DNA from: Pirellula sp.
GTDB lineage: Bacteria; Planctomycetota; Planctomycetia; Pirellulales; Pirellulaceae
Direction: 5' to 3'
Assembly (NCBI GenBank): GCA_021300015.1
Contig: JAJTFB010000011.1
Coordinates: 18,774 to 82,773, forward strand
Length of the DNA stretch: 64,000 nucleotides
The notes under the pieces were generated by a model. The model was not told the DNA's origin. It was given only the letters and a program-made list of their open reading frames with translations, and searched no databases. Position numbers and translations under genes: made by a program. Shown here in pieces: positions 17,802 through 26,063 of the stretch (the first letter of the stretch is position 1; each line of letters begins with the position of its first letter).

Positions 17802-19193
17802 ATGCAAATCCCACCGTTTGGTTTCGGACCCACCGAGGCGATCAAACAAGTCTCCCAATGGCTCGGGAATCCGGCTTTGAATCATGCGATCAAGGAGGCT
17901 GCTCAGAAACTCGGGATCAAAGAGGTTCCCTCCACCGCAAGTGTCCAAGAGGTTCTCCGGCAAGCCGGCAAGTGGCTTGAGCGAACGGCTGAGCCTTGGA
18001 TGGCATCAGGCGGCGACCCATCGGCTCCTCGATCCTTGGAGGTCGGCATCAACGCCACCGGCGAGTGGTTTCACCCCCGTTGGACAGCCCAACCCCTGAG
18101 CCAAAACGCTTGCAGATTGGCAGCCCATCTGCTCTCGGGGTACTCCCAAGACTCGGGCGTCGCTCAAGACCTGCAGCGACTTCTGATTTCTGCCACGGGT
18201 GCCGCAGATGCTCTGGTCCTACGCGATGTTCCGACGGCGGTCCAATTGGTCGTTCGAGCTTGGGTCAACGACCCCGCAAACCGAACCGAGCCCCACCTTG
18301 CTCCACATGTGCTCTTGCCCCGAATCGCTTGCCTGCGCATTCCCATCTCTGGAACCGATGCGGGCGTGCAACTCCGCCCCTTGATCGATGCGACCGGGGC
18401 TCATGTCACCGAGATCGGTAGCAACTCCGATTGCCTTCACGATGACTATGCCAAGGCGACTGCGATGCATCCCCATTCTCTGATTTTCCAAGCCACACCG
18501 ATCGCATCCCAGAACGATGCCTACGCGCTGAGCGATCACGCTCGGAGTACTGGCTCCCTCGTATGCACTTTGGCGCTGGACGCAAGTTTGGTGGACCTCG
18601 ACTGGACCGATTGCAAAACGCCAGCACTCACACGGCGCTGGGATTCGGGACCTGACTTGATCATCGCCCCGACCCAGTACCTCATCGGTGGGCCCGATGC
18701 GGTGGTGATCCTAGGAAAGAAAAATGCGATCGATCGCATTCGACCCTGGGCGGACCAACTCGGCGCCCAGGCCGATCGGGTGACCCAAGCCCTCTTGCAT
18801 TGCGCACTGAGCGAATCGCTGCAACCCGAGAGTTGGGCGAAAACCTATCTCGGAGCCATGCTCAACACGCCCCTAGCCAACACCGAAAATCGAGCCCAAA
18901 GGCTTGCGATCCAACTGCAAGGCCTTTGGCCCATCCAACGAACCGAAGTGGTCACCGAATCGACCCGGATCGGAAACGGGACTTGGCAAGCACTGCGCAA
19001 GCCAACGGCTGTGCTGAAAATTTATCCTCAGTCCATTTCGGCCGCGAAACTCAACGAAACGCTCGCGCAGAATCAACCAGCGATCTGGACACAGGTCTAC
19101 TCAGACCGTATTGAACTGGTCCTTCGAAGCGTCGATCCGGCCGACGATTCTCAGATCGTACAAGCCATCTCAAAACTCCAACCCGTAACCTAG
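17802..19193 (+). CDS. SelA-like protein without the PLP lysine
   Basis: Homologue of L-seryl-tRNA(Sec) selenium transferase/SelA-like PLP enzymes. Family landmarks are GINATGEWFHPRWTAQPLS (matching the SelA INATG-x-x-x-H segment) at residues about 82-100 and LIIAPTQYLIGGPDAVVILGK at about 287-305, which matches SGDKLLGGPQAGIIVGK of SelA. The SelA lysine that forms the internal aldimine with PLP corresponds here to Tyr293 (TQYLIGGP). The protein may therefore be a pseudoenzyme or use PLP differently. No selenocysteine tRNA or selB is seen nearby. A UxaA-type dehydratase follows 9 bp later, so a role in sugar-acid or amino-sugar-acid catabolism is more likely than selenium metabolism. Confidence 0.75.
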   Translation: MQIPPFGFGPTEAIKQVSQWLGNPALNHAIKEAAQKLGIKEVPSTASVQEVLRQAGKWLERTAEPWMASGGDPSAPRSLEVGINATGEWFHPRWTAQPLSQNACRLAAHLLSGYSQDSGVAQDLQRLLISATGAADALVLRDVPTAVQLVVRAWVNDPANRTEPHLAPHVLLPRIACLRIPISGTDAGVQLRPLIDATGAHVTEIGSNSDCLHDDYAKATAMHPHSLIFQATPIASQNDAYALSDHARSTGSLVCTLALDASLVDLDWTDCKTPALTRRWDSGPDLIIAPTQYLIGGPDAVVILGKKNAIDRIRPWADQLGAQADRVTQALLHCALSESLQPESWAKTYLGAMLNTPLANTENRAQRLAIQLQGLWPIQRTEVVTESTRIGNGTWQALRKPTAVLKIYPQSISAAKLNETLAQNQPAIWTQVYSDRIELVLRSVDPADDSQIVQAISKLQPVT

Positions 19194-19202
19194 GGCATCA
19201 TC

Positions 19203-20780
19203 TTGGCAGAACAAAGCGACTCGACAGCTTGGATCCATCTCCACCCGGCCGACCATTGCGTTGTGGCACTTCGGAAACTGACCAAAGGTGAGTCAGTCGA
19301 CCTACCTGGTAAAGCTTCCGTCTTGGTCAAAAAAGATATTCCTCCCGGCCACAAAATGGCGATCGAGCCACGTCGATCCGGAGCGCCAGTCCATAAGTAC
19401 GGTTGGTCCATCGGGGTTGCCACCGTCGACATCGCACCTGGCGATCATTTGCACGACCATAACTTAAAGTGCCATCACACGCTCGATTACGAAGGCCTAG
19501 CCTCCGAAACTCCCCTGCCGCCACTGAGGCTATCGGGACGGACCTTCCAAGGATACGTCCGACCAAGCGGTCGTGTTGGTACTCGCAATTACATCGCCGT
19601 CATCTCGACGGTCAACTGCTCGGCGGGTGTATCCAAGGCGGTCGCAAGGCACTTTGATCAAGAGGCATTGAAAGCCTTTCCTAACGTTGATGGCGTGATC
19701 GCCTTTACCCACGATAGCGGTTGCGGCATGGCTCTCGATGGGATCAAGCACCGAACACTCAGCCGTGTGCTTGGTGGGATCGCCAAGCATCCGAATATCG
19801 CAGCCTACGTCTTGATCGGTCTTGGGTGTGAACAAAACACACTAGGACATCTGCAAAAATCTCAGAAACTCGTGTCTCTTCAAGGGGTCCGATGGAAGTC
19901 CAATCCAGGCCAAGCCGAAACTCAGGAGGTTCCCGTACTTTCGATCCAAGACACCGGCGGAACTCGGGCGACGATTCAAAAGGCTGTCGGCTTGGTGCAA
20001 GCGATCCTGCCTCAGGTCAATGCCATGGAGCGAACCGATGTTCCCGCAAGCGAGATCGTTTTGGCCACCAAATGCGGCGGTTCGGATGGATACTCAGGCA
20101 TTACGGCCAACCCCGCCCTAGGGATCGCTTCGGATCTGCTTGTAGCCCACGGTGGAACGTCGATCCTCTCTGAAACCACCGAGCTTTACGGAGCCGAACA
20201 GCTCTTTACCAAGCGGGCCGCTAGCCAAGAAGTCGCCAAAAAACTACTCGACAAACTCGTGTGGTGGCGAGACTACACCGCCCACTACGGGGAAGACATC
20301 GATAACAATCCCTCGCTGGGAAACAAAGCCGGAGGACTCACAACGATCGTCGAAAAGTCCCTCGGAGCGGCGGTCAAAGGTGGCCAAAGCGCCTTGCAAG
20401 ACGTCATCGAATACGCCGAGCAGACCAGCAAGCGAGGGCTGGTGATTATGGACGCACCAGGCTTCGACCCGGTATGCGTCACCGGGATGGTCTCAGGCGG
20501 AGCCAATGTCGTTGTCTTCACTACAGGTCGAGGAAGTTGCTTTGGATGCAAGCCTGTCCCAAGCCTTAAAGTCGCCACCAACACTCCGCTCTTCGAACGG
20601 ATGAACGACGATATGGACTTGGACATGGGAACGGTCCTTAAAGGTGAGTCCCTAGAAAACGCAGGGCAAAGACTCTTCGACGCCATTTTGGAAACCGCTA
20701 GCGGCAAAAAAACCAAAAGCGAATTGCTAGGGTACGGTGAGGACGAATTTACACCTTGGGCCATCGGTCCGACGCTATAA
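19203..20780 (+). CDS. UxaA/GarD-family sugar-acid dehydratase
   Basis: Full-length UxaA-family hydro-lyase (525 aa), the family of altronate, galactarate and related dehydratases. It has an N-terminal SAF-like domain (residues about 10-90, with WIHLHPADHCVVALRKL) and the long C-terminal catalytic domain with GYVRPSGRVGTRNYIAV, HDSGCGMA, LGLGCEQN-like IGLGCEQNT, ATKCGGSDGYSG and TTGRGSCFGCKPVP, the Cys residues of which fit the iron/metal site. The start is TTG at 19203, nine bases after the SelA-like stop; no ATG is available early in the frame. Linkage to the SelA-like gene is tight. The exact substrate (altronate or another) cannot be read from sequence. Confidence 0.85.
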   Translation: MAEQSDSTAWIHLHPADHCVVALRKLTKGESVDLPGKASVLVKKDIPPGHKMAIEPRRSGAPVHKYGWSIGVATVDIAPGDHLHDHNLKCHHTLDYEGLASETPLPPLRLSGRTFQGYVRPSGRVGTRNYIAVISTVNCSAGVSKAVARHFDQEALKAFPNVDGVIAFTHDSGCGMALDGIKHRTLSRVLGGIAKHPNIAAYVLIGLGCEQNTLGHLQKSQKLVSLQGVRWKSNPGQAETQEVPVLSIQDTGGTRATIQKAVGLVQAILPQVNAMERTDVPASEIVLATKCGGSDGYSGITANPALGIASDLLVAHGGTSILSETTELYGAEQLFTKRAASQEVAKKLLDKLVWWRDYTAHYGEDIDNNPSLGNKAGGLTTIVEKSLGAAVKGGQSALQDVIEYAEQTSKRGLVIMDAPGFDPVCVTGMVSGGANVVVFTTGRGSCFGCKPVPSLKVATNTPLFERMNDDMDLDMGTVLKGESLENAGQRLFDAILETASGKKTKSELLGYGEDEFTPWAIGPTL

Positions 20781-20792
20781 TTTAGCCCAGCG

Positions 20793-20814
20793 TTTACTCC
20801 GGGATTACTCCGGG
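20793..20814. repeat. 11-bp x2 tandem duplication
   Basis: Two perfect copies of TTACTCCGGGA are followed by a degenerate GAATTCCGGAG, in the gap between the dehydratase and moxR. Confidence 0.7.
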
Positions 20815-20854
20815 AGAATTCCGGAGATCCGAACTCCCCTGGGAAACTTCAAGC

Positions 20855-21811
20855 ATGTCGACGGCCGTTTACGAAACCTCTCGCAAGATCATTTCGAACG
20901 TCGAAAAGTGCATCGTCGGCAAACGGAAGCAACTGGTCTTCTCCTTGGTCTCCTGGTTTTCAGGTGGCCATATCCTTTTGGAGGATGTTCCAGGGGTTGC
21001 CAAGACCATGCTCGCCAGGGCCCTGGCTGCCAGCGTCGGAGGACGGTTCAAACGGGTCCAATGCACTCCGGATCTGCTGCCCGGCGATATCACCGGCTCA
21101 TCGATCTACAACCAAAAAACGTCTGACTTTGAATTTCGCCCTGGGCCTGTGTTTGCCAATATCCTCCTGGCAGATGAAATCAACCGAACCACCCCCCGCG
21201 CGCAGTCGTCCTTGCTCGAAGCGATGGCCGAAGGTTGCGTGACGGTCGATGGAGTGACCCACAAGCTCCCTCCCCCTTTTTTGGTCATCGCGACACAAAA
21301 CCCCGTCGATCACGAGGGGACCTTTCCGCTGCCAGAGGCCCAACTCGATCGCTTCTTCATGAAGTTCACCCTCGGTTATCCGTCGATGGAAGAGGAGCTG
21401 AAAATGCTTCAGATGCTCGAAACCGAGCACCCCATCCAATCCTTGAAGCCTGTCGTCAGCATCGAAGAATTGCTCGAAGCTCAAAAATTGGTCCAAAAGG
21501 TCTACGTCGACCCCAAAGTCCGACAATACATCCTCCAGATCGTCCATGAAACGCGCGCCCATAGCGATCTTGCACTCGGTGCTGGACCTCGCTCGACCAT
21601 CGCACTGTTTCGAGCCGCCCAAGCCATGGCTGCCATCCGTAGCCGAGACTTCGTTCAACCCGATGATATCAAGCGGATTTTGCAACCCGTCATGAGCCAC
21701 CGCTTGATCCTAAGGCCCGAGGCTCGACTGCGCAAGTTGACCTCCGATCGGATCCTTGAGGACATCCTGGCCGAGATCGCCGTTCCAACGCTCGAAGAAA
21801 ACGGGCGCTGA
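20855..21811 (+). CDS. MoxR-family AAA+ ATPase
   Basis: Chaperone-like AAA+ ATPase of 318 aa. Walker A is LLEDVPGVAKTMLARALA (residues about 38-55), Walker B ILLADEINRTTPRAQSSLLE, sensor 1 FLVIATQNPVDHEGTFPLPE, and a lid region follows (GAGPRSTIALFRAAQA). These match MoxR closely. The next gene, encoding a DUF58 protein, begins 4 bp after the stop. MoxR-DUF58 pairs are normally followed by VWA or transglutaminase genes for assembly of envelope or cofactor complexes; here those partners are absent and a sialidase-like gene follows. Start ATG at 20855 with no clear Shine-Dalgarno. Confidence 0.93.
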   Translation: MSTAVYETSRKIISNVEKCIVGKRKQLVFSLVSWFSGGHILLEDVPGVAKTMLARALAASVGGRFKRVQCTPDLLPGDITGSSIYNQKTSDFEFRPGPVFANILLADEINRTTPRAQSSLLEAMAEGCVTVDGVTHKLPPPFLVIATQNPVDHEGTFPLPEAQLDRFFMKFTLGYPSMEEELKMLQMLETEHPIQSLKPVVSIEELLEAQKLVQKVYVDPKVRQYILQIVHETRAHSDLALGAGPRSTIALFRAAQAMAAIRSRDFVQPDDIKRILQPVMSHRLILRPEARLRKLTSDRILEDILAEIAVPTLEENGR

Positions 21812-21815
21812 TGCG

Positions 21816-23120
21816 ATGGCAATCCTCCCGCTGATCGCTCTGTTGCTCCTGCTCGGGATCCTGACCGGAGCGAATTTCTTTGCCTTAGGGGCTTGTACCT
21901 TTCTGATTGTCATCCAGTTGGCCAAGCATTTTTCGAGTCGATGGATTCAAGCCGTCGAGGTTCAACGGTTTGTCGAAGCCCATGAGATCGAAGTGGGCCA
22001 GAGCGTAGCAGTCGGCATGAAGATTTCGAATGCATCGGGCTATTGGATTCCTTGGATGCTCATCGACGACAAGATTGCCAAGAGGTACACCAAGCAACCC
22101 CCGTTTGCATTGAAAATCCTATCGGCAAGCGTCCAGCTTTTTTCTTTTCGACCGAAACAAACGACCCTCCATCGCTATGCGATCGAGGCCCAGCGCCGAG
22201 GCTACTATCAACTCGGCCCAACCCTGTTGGAAACAGGCGACCTGCTCGGTCTGCACCGAAGCTATCGCATCGCAAACCAACCGAGCTACATCACCGTCTT
22301 ACCCCAGCTAATCGTTCTAGAATCTGTAGAGGTTTCCAGTCGCCGACCGATGGGAGAAATGAAAGTCGAGGATCGGCTGCTCGAGGACCCAACACTCATG
22401 AGCGGTTTGAGGGAATACCGAGCCGGCGACCCGATCAACCGGGTCCACTGGAAAGCGACGGCTAGAACAGGAGTCCTCCACACCCGGGTCTTTCAGCCGA
22501 CATGCGTTCAGGGAGCGATGTTGCTCTTGGACATGCACGAATCGACCAACCCTCGAAAGCACGAACCGGTCCGAACGGATCTTGCCGTCACCGCTGCGGC
22601 CTCGATAGCGCATTGGCTTTACCTCAACAGCGAACCCTTCGGATTGGTCAGCAACGGCCGCGATGCGGCCGATCGGATGCGGGAACTCAACAAACGATCG
22701 CAGTACCAAGACCGCCAAAGGGCGACTGCGAACATCGAGATGAAGACTCACAACGATCGCCTGACCCCGATTCTCCTAGGAGCCAATCGGACGCCTGAGC
22801 ATTTCGCCGAAATGCATCGCATGCTCGCTAGACTCGAAAGAACCGATGGCCTGAAACTCGATCAGTTGCTCCTTGAGACCGAAAGTCGGCTTCCAAAACT
22901 CCTTTCGCTCATCGTGATCGCCCAGCAAGTCGATGAAGCTGGACTGATGGCCTTGGAGATGATGAAACGCCGAGGGCACTCCTTGACCATACTGCTCAAT
23001 TGCCACCAAGAGGAGTACTTCGATCATGCGGCTCGCCTGATCGCCGCTCGATTGCCCGTGGTGCCTTTGCATGACGAAGAAACCCTGAGCGAATACCTCA
23101 AGGATCGATCCGCACGCTAG
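21816..23120 (+). CDS. DUF58 domain protein
   Basis: Membrane-anchored DUF58 protein, the usual partner of MoxR. The start at 21816 (MAILPLIALLLLLGILTGAN) lies 4 bp after moxR and gives two N-terminal hydrophobic segments, then a soluble region. The DUF58 core SGLREYRAGDPINRVHWKATARTG is at residues about 205-228, followed by an integrin-like VWA part with LLLDMHES. Length about 434 aa is typical. Translational coupling to moxR is likely, and the pair probably forms a complex. An open frame extending 60 bp upstream overlaps moxR and is not needed. Confidence 0.9.
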   Translation: MAILPLIALLLLLGILTGANFFALGACTFLIVIQLAKHFSSRWIQAVEVQRFVEAHEIEVGQSVAVGMKISNASGYWIPWMLIDDKIAKRYTKQPPFALKILSASVQLFSFRPKQTTLHRYAIEAQRRGYYQLGPTLLETGDLLGLHRSYRIANQPSYITVLPQLIVLESVEVSSRRPMGEMKVEDRLLEDPTLMSGLREYRAGDPINRVHWKATARTGVLHTRVFQPTCVQGAMLLLDMHESTNPRKHEPVRTDLAVTAAASIAHWLYLNSEPFGLVSNGRDAADRMRELNKRSQYQDRQRATANIEMKTHNDRLTPILLGANRTPEHFAEMHRMLARLERTDGLKLDQLLLETESRLPKLLSLIVIAQQVDEAGLMALEMMKRRGHSLTILLNCHQEEYFDHAARLIAARLPVVPLHDEETLSEYLKDRSAR

Positions 23121-23170
23121 AGAATCCAAATGTCGTACGATCTCCCCTCGATTAAGGAGCCTAAACCTTT

Positions 23171-24346
23171 ATGAAAGCAATCGCCTTACAATCCCAGCGT
23201 TTCCTGAGCCATCGCAAAGCCGTGCATTGCATCGCAGCCTTGGCAATCGCTATGGCCTCGGTCTGCCGCGCCGAGGACATCGGGATTCCCACGATCGATC
23301 TGGACCAACGCAGCGACCTTCAAGTCATTGTCGACCGACAGCCCAAGGAGTATCTCGGACACCCTACGACGCTGCTTCTCGAGGACGGTAAAACGATTCT
23401 GTGCGTCTACCCCAAAGGGCACGGCAAGGGCCCGATCCTCTACAAACGCAGCTCCGATGGCGGTTTGACTTGGTCGGACCACCTTCCGACCCCCAAGAGT
23501 TGGGAAACCTCTAAGGAAACGCCAACAATCCACCGAGTCTTGACAAAGGATGGCAAAAAGCGAATTCTTCTGTTTAGCGGACTCTATCCGGTTCGTCAAT
23601 CGATCAGCGACGATGACGGAATGACTTGGACGGAACTTGAGCCTATCGGCAATTTCGGAGGTATCGTCACGATGGCATCGGTCGTTCCGGTCCTTTCAAA
23701 ACCTGGGCATTACACAGCGCTTTTCCATGACGACGGAAGGTACTTCAATGCCAAACCCAATCCGGTGCGAGGCCGATTTACCCTCTATCAAACCACGACG
23801 AACGATGCAGGTGAACACTGGTCGGATCCGGCTCCGATCTACGCCTCGTCCAATGTTCATCTGTGCGAACCCGGCGCGGTTTTTTCGCCCGACCGAAAGC
23901 AAATCGCAGTGCTGCTCCGCGAGAATCGACGCAAAGCCAATTCGCATATCCTTCTGAGCAACGATGAAATGGCAAGCTGGAGCGAGCCTAAGCCGCTGCC
24001 CAATGCACTTACGGGCGATCGGCATACGGCCCAGTATCTTCCCGATGGTCGACTGTTCGTTTCGTTTCGGGATATCCCAAGCCAGGGCAATACCAGTCCG
24101 ACGGCCAACAGTTGGGTCGCTTGGGTCGGTCATTACGAAGATCTCGTCAAAGGAAACTTAGGCGATTACCGGATCCTGCTCAAAAAGAACTACAAGAGTG
24201 GGGACTGCGGCTATCCAGGTGTGGAGGTTCTCCCTGATGGTACCATCGTGACGACCACCTACGGGCACTGGACCCAGGACCAGCCCCCCTACATCCTGAC
24301 CGTGCGGCTACAAATTCCTGAGATTGAAACGCTCTTAAAGAATTAG
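23171..24346 (+). CDS. Secreted sialidase-like (Asp-box) protein
   Basis: Exo-alpha-sialidase family protein (391 aa) with an N-terminal signal peptide (hydrophobic run AALAIAMASVCRA, residues about 24-36). Asp-box motifs of a six-bladed propeller are visible: SSDGGLTWSD, SDDDGMTWTE, TTNDAGEHWSDP and NDEMASWSEP. AAGGAG lies 11 bp before the ATG. It may act on glycans outside the cytoplasm, but many planctomycete relatives have no tested sialidase activity, so the substrate is unknown. The gene follows DUF58 by 50 bp and converges on mrp across the hairpin array. Confidence 0.82.
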   Translation: MKAIALQSQRFLSHRKAVHCIAALAIAMASVCRAEDIGIPTIDLDQRSDLQVIVDRQPKEYLGHPTTLLLEDGKTILCVYPKGHGKGPILYKRSSDGGLTWSDHLPTPKSWETSKETPTIHRVLTKDGKKRILLFSGLYPVRQSISDDDGMTWTELEPIGNFGGIVTMASVVPVLSKPGHYTALFHDDGRYFNAKPNPVRGRFTLYQTTTNDAGEHWSDPAPIYASSNVHLCEPGAVFSPDRKQIAVLLRENRRKANSHILLSNDEMASWSEPKPLPNALTGDRHTAQYLPDGRLFVSFRDIPSQGNTSPTANSWVAWVGHYEDLVKGNLGDYRILLKKNYKSGDCGYPGVEVLPDGTIVTTTYGHWTQDQPPYILTVRLQIPEIETLLKN

Positions 24347-24361
24347 CTTCTGCAACACGGC

Positions 24362-24935
24362 GGAGTCTTGCAGTGTAGAGCTATTGTCCCCAATAGCTCC
24401 CCCCGACGCGCCAGCGGCGATGTCTTCCCTGGCCGAGATCCCCTCAAGCTCCGATCGATTGGGGACAATCGATCTACCATGCGCTACCGGCGACGTCTTC
24501 CAGTGTAGAGCTATTGTCCCCAATAGCTCTACACGACGCGCTAGCGACGGCGTCTTTCGGTTTTTGGCTGTTTGACTCACTGGCCGAGATCCCCTCAAGC
24601 TCCGATCGATTGGGGACAATCGATCTACCATGCGTTACCGGCGGTGTCTTCCAGTGTAGAGCTATTGTCCCCAATAGCTCTACACGACGCGCTAGCGGCG
24701 GCGTCTTTGGTTTTTGGCTGTTTCACTCACTGGCCGCGGTGGCTTATGGCTCCGATCGATTGGGGACAATCGATCTACCATGCGCTACCGGCGGTGTCTT
24801 CCAGTGTAGAGCTATTGTCCCCAATAGCTCCCCCCGACGCGCATGCGGCGGCGTCTTTCGGTTTTCGGCTGTTTGAATCACTGGCCGAGATCCCTTCAGT
24901 CGCCGATCGATTGGGGACAATCGATCTACCAATCA
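24362..24935. repeat. Tandem array of four about 150-bp units, each with two inverted-orientation hairpins
   Basis: Four units fill the convergent gap between the sialidase-like gene and mrp. Hairpin A has arm GAGCTATTG, loop TCCC and arm CAATAGCTC (24378-24399, 24508-24529, 24659-24680, 24809-24830); in copies 2 and 3 the stem extends to 13 bp. Hairpin B has arm GATCGATTG, loop GGGA and arm CAATCGATC (24453-24474, 24603-24624, 24753-24774, 24904-24925). B is A's core in reverse complement with compensatory base changes in the arms. Periods are 150-151 bp; unit 1 lacks about 20 bp between A and B. It resembles a REP/BIME-type structure. It is not a CRISPR: there are no unique spacers. Confidence 0.95.
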
Positions 24936-24947
24936 AGCCGACTAGCA

Positions 24948-26030
24948 CTAACCAAGCACTGGTAAGGAGATCTTTCCGAGCGGATCGGCTGCCGTGCGGG
25001 CAGTGATCGATCGAACCAAAGCGCGGCAGACATCCTCAAAAGGCTTAGCGATCCGCGGGTCTTTGAGGGCGTCGGCCAATCGCCCCTGGTCGGACTCGCT
25101 GCGCAAGGTCATTTGGATCGGAATCTCCCCCAAAAACGGGGCGGCGATTTCATCGGCCTTCTGCCGAGCGCCTCCTCGCCCAAAGATGTCGAAGGTTTTT
25201 CCTGTCTCTGGGTCGGTAAACCCACTCATGTTCTCGACCACCCCGAGAATCGGGATCTTGGTCTTCTCAAACATACTGATCGCTTTGCCAGCATCCAACA
25301 GAGCGACCTCCTGAGGGGTACACACGATGACCGCACCGGTCAGCGGAATCAACTGCGATAGCGTGATGGCCACGTCACCGGTCCCCGGCGGCATGTCGAT
25401 GATCAGAAAATCCAGATCCCCCCAAGCCGTATCTCGGAGGAACTGGGTAATCGACCCGTTGAGCATTGGACCTCTCCAAGCGACCGCTTGGTCGCGCTCG
25501 ATAAGAAACCCCATCGACATAACCGGCATGGTTCCTGATCGGATCGGCTGTATCTTGGAATCCGCGATCTGCGGGCGTCCTTCGAGTCCGAGCAGGTGTG
25601 GAACGCTAGGCCCATAGATGTCCGCATCCATCAATCCTACCTTGGCCCCTAAACTCTCGAGCGTCAGTGCGATGGCTGCTGCGAGCGTACTTTTGCCAAC
25701 CCCCCCTTTGCCAGCCGCCACGGCGATAGCGACCTTGGCCGTCAACCCGATTTGCCCGAGTGGTTGGGCTGGGCGATCGAAGCGATCGAGCGCAATGTCG
25801 ATCGACACGAGACCTGGGACTTGGCTGTGCAGATGGGACTTGAGTCGCTCGGCGACCTCGGGAGCAATCGCAGAGACCATCGACGTAAGGCACAGTTTGC
25901 ACTTGGCGTGTCCGTTTGCCACGACCCAATCGGTGACTTGTCCGGTCTTGGACAGGGGCCTAGCCGTTTCGGGATCCTTGAACGAGTCCAAGGCCTTTTG
26001 CAATTGCTGATGAAGTTCGAGATCGGTCAT
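24948..26030 (-). CDS. mrp: Mrp/ApbC-family iron-sulfur carrier ATPase
   Basis: P-loop NTPase of the Mrp/NBP35 group that carries and transfers iron-sulfur clusters. The deviant Walker A VAAGKGGVGKSTLAAA is at residues about 103-118, followed by LMDADIYGPSVPHLLG and IIDMPPGTGDVAITLSQ, all diagnostic. The N-terminus is a short DUF59-like domain (about 1-90). The C-terminal CxxC of some Mrp proteins is not seen; the N-terminal CKLCLTSM is the only Cys pair visible. Length (360 aa) is normal. It follows dapL by 33 bp on the minus strand and converges on the sialidase-like gene. Confidence 0.92.
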   Translation of the reverse strand: MTDLELHQQLQKALDSFKDPETARPLSKTGQVTDWVVANGHAKCKLCLTSMVSAIAPEVAERLKSHLHSQVPGLVSIDIALDRFDRPAQPLGQIGLTAKVAIAVAAGKGGVGKSTLAAAIALTLESLGAKVGLMDADIYGPSVPHLLGLEGRPQIADSKIQPIRSGTMPVMSMGFLIERDQAVAWRGPMLNGSITQFLRDTAWGDLDFLIIDMPPGTGDVAITLSQLIPLTGAVIVCTPQEVALLDAGKAISMFEKTKIPILGVVENMSGFTDPETGKTFDIFGRGGARQKADEIAAPFLGEIPIQMTLRSESDQGRLADALKDPRIAKPFEDVCRALVRSITARTAADPLGKISLPVLG

Positions 26031-26063
26031 AGAGCGCCGTGCCTTGATGGAGTGTGTCTGGTG

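Noticed and set aside
24362..24935. Possible CRISPR array
   Set aside because: Repeats are about 150 bp with near-identical linkers and no unique spacers; no cas genes.
24514..25006. Repeat-containing ORFs across the hairpin array
   Set aside because: The peptides simply translate the 150-bp DNA repeats in two frames; the array evolves by hairpin constraints and no start signal or known domain is present.
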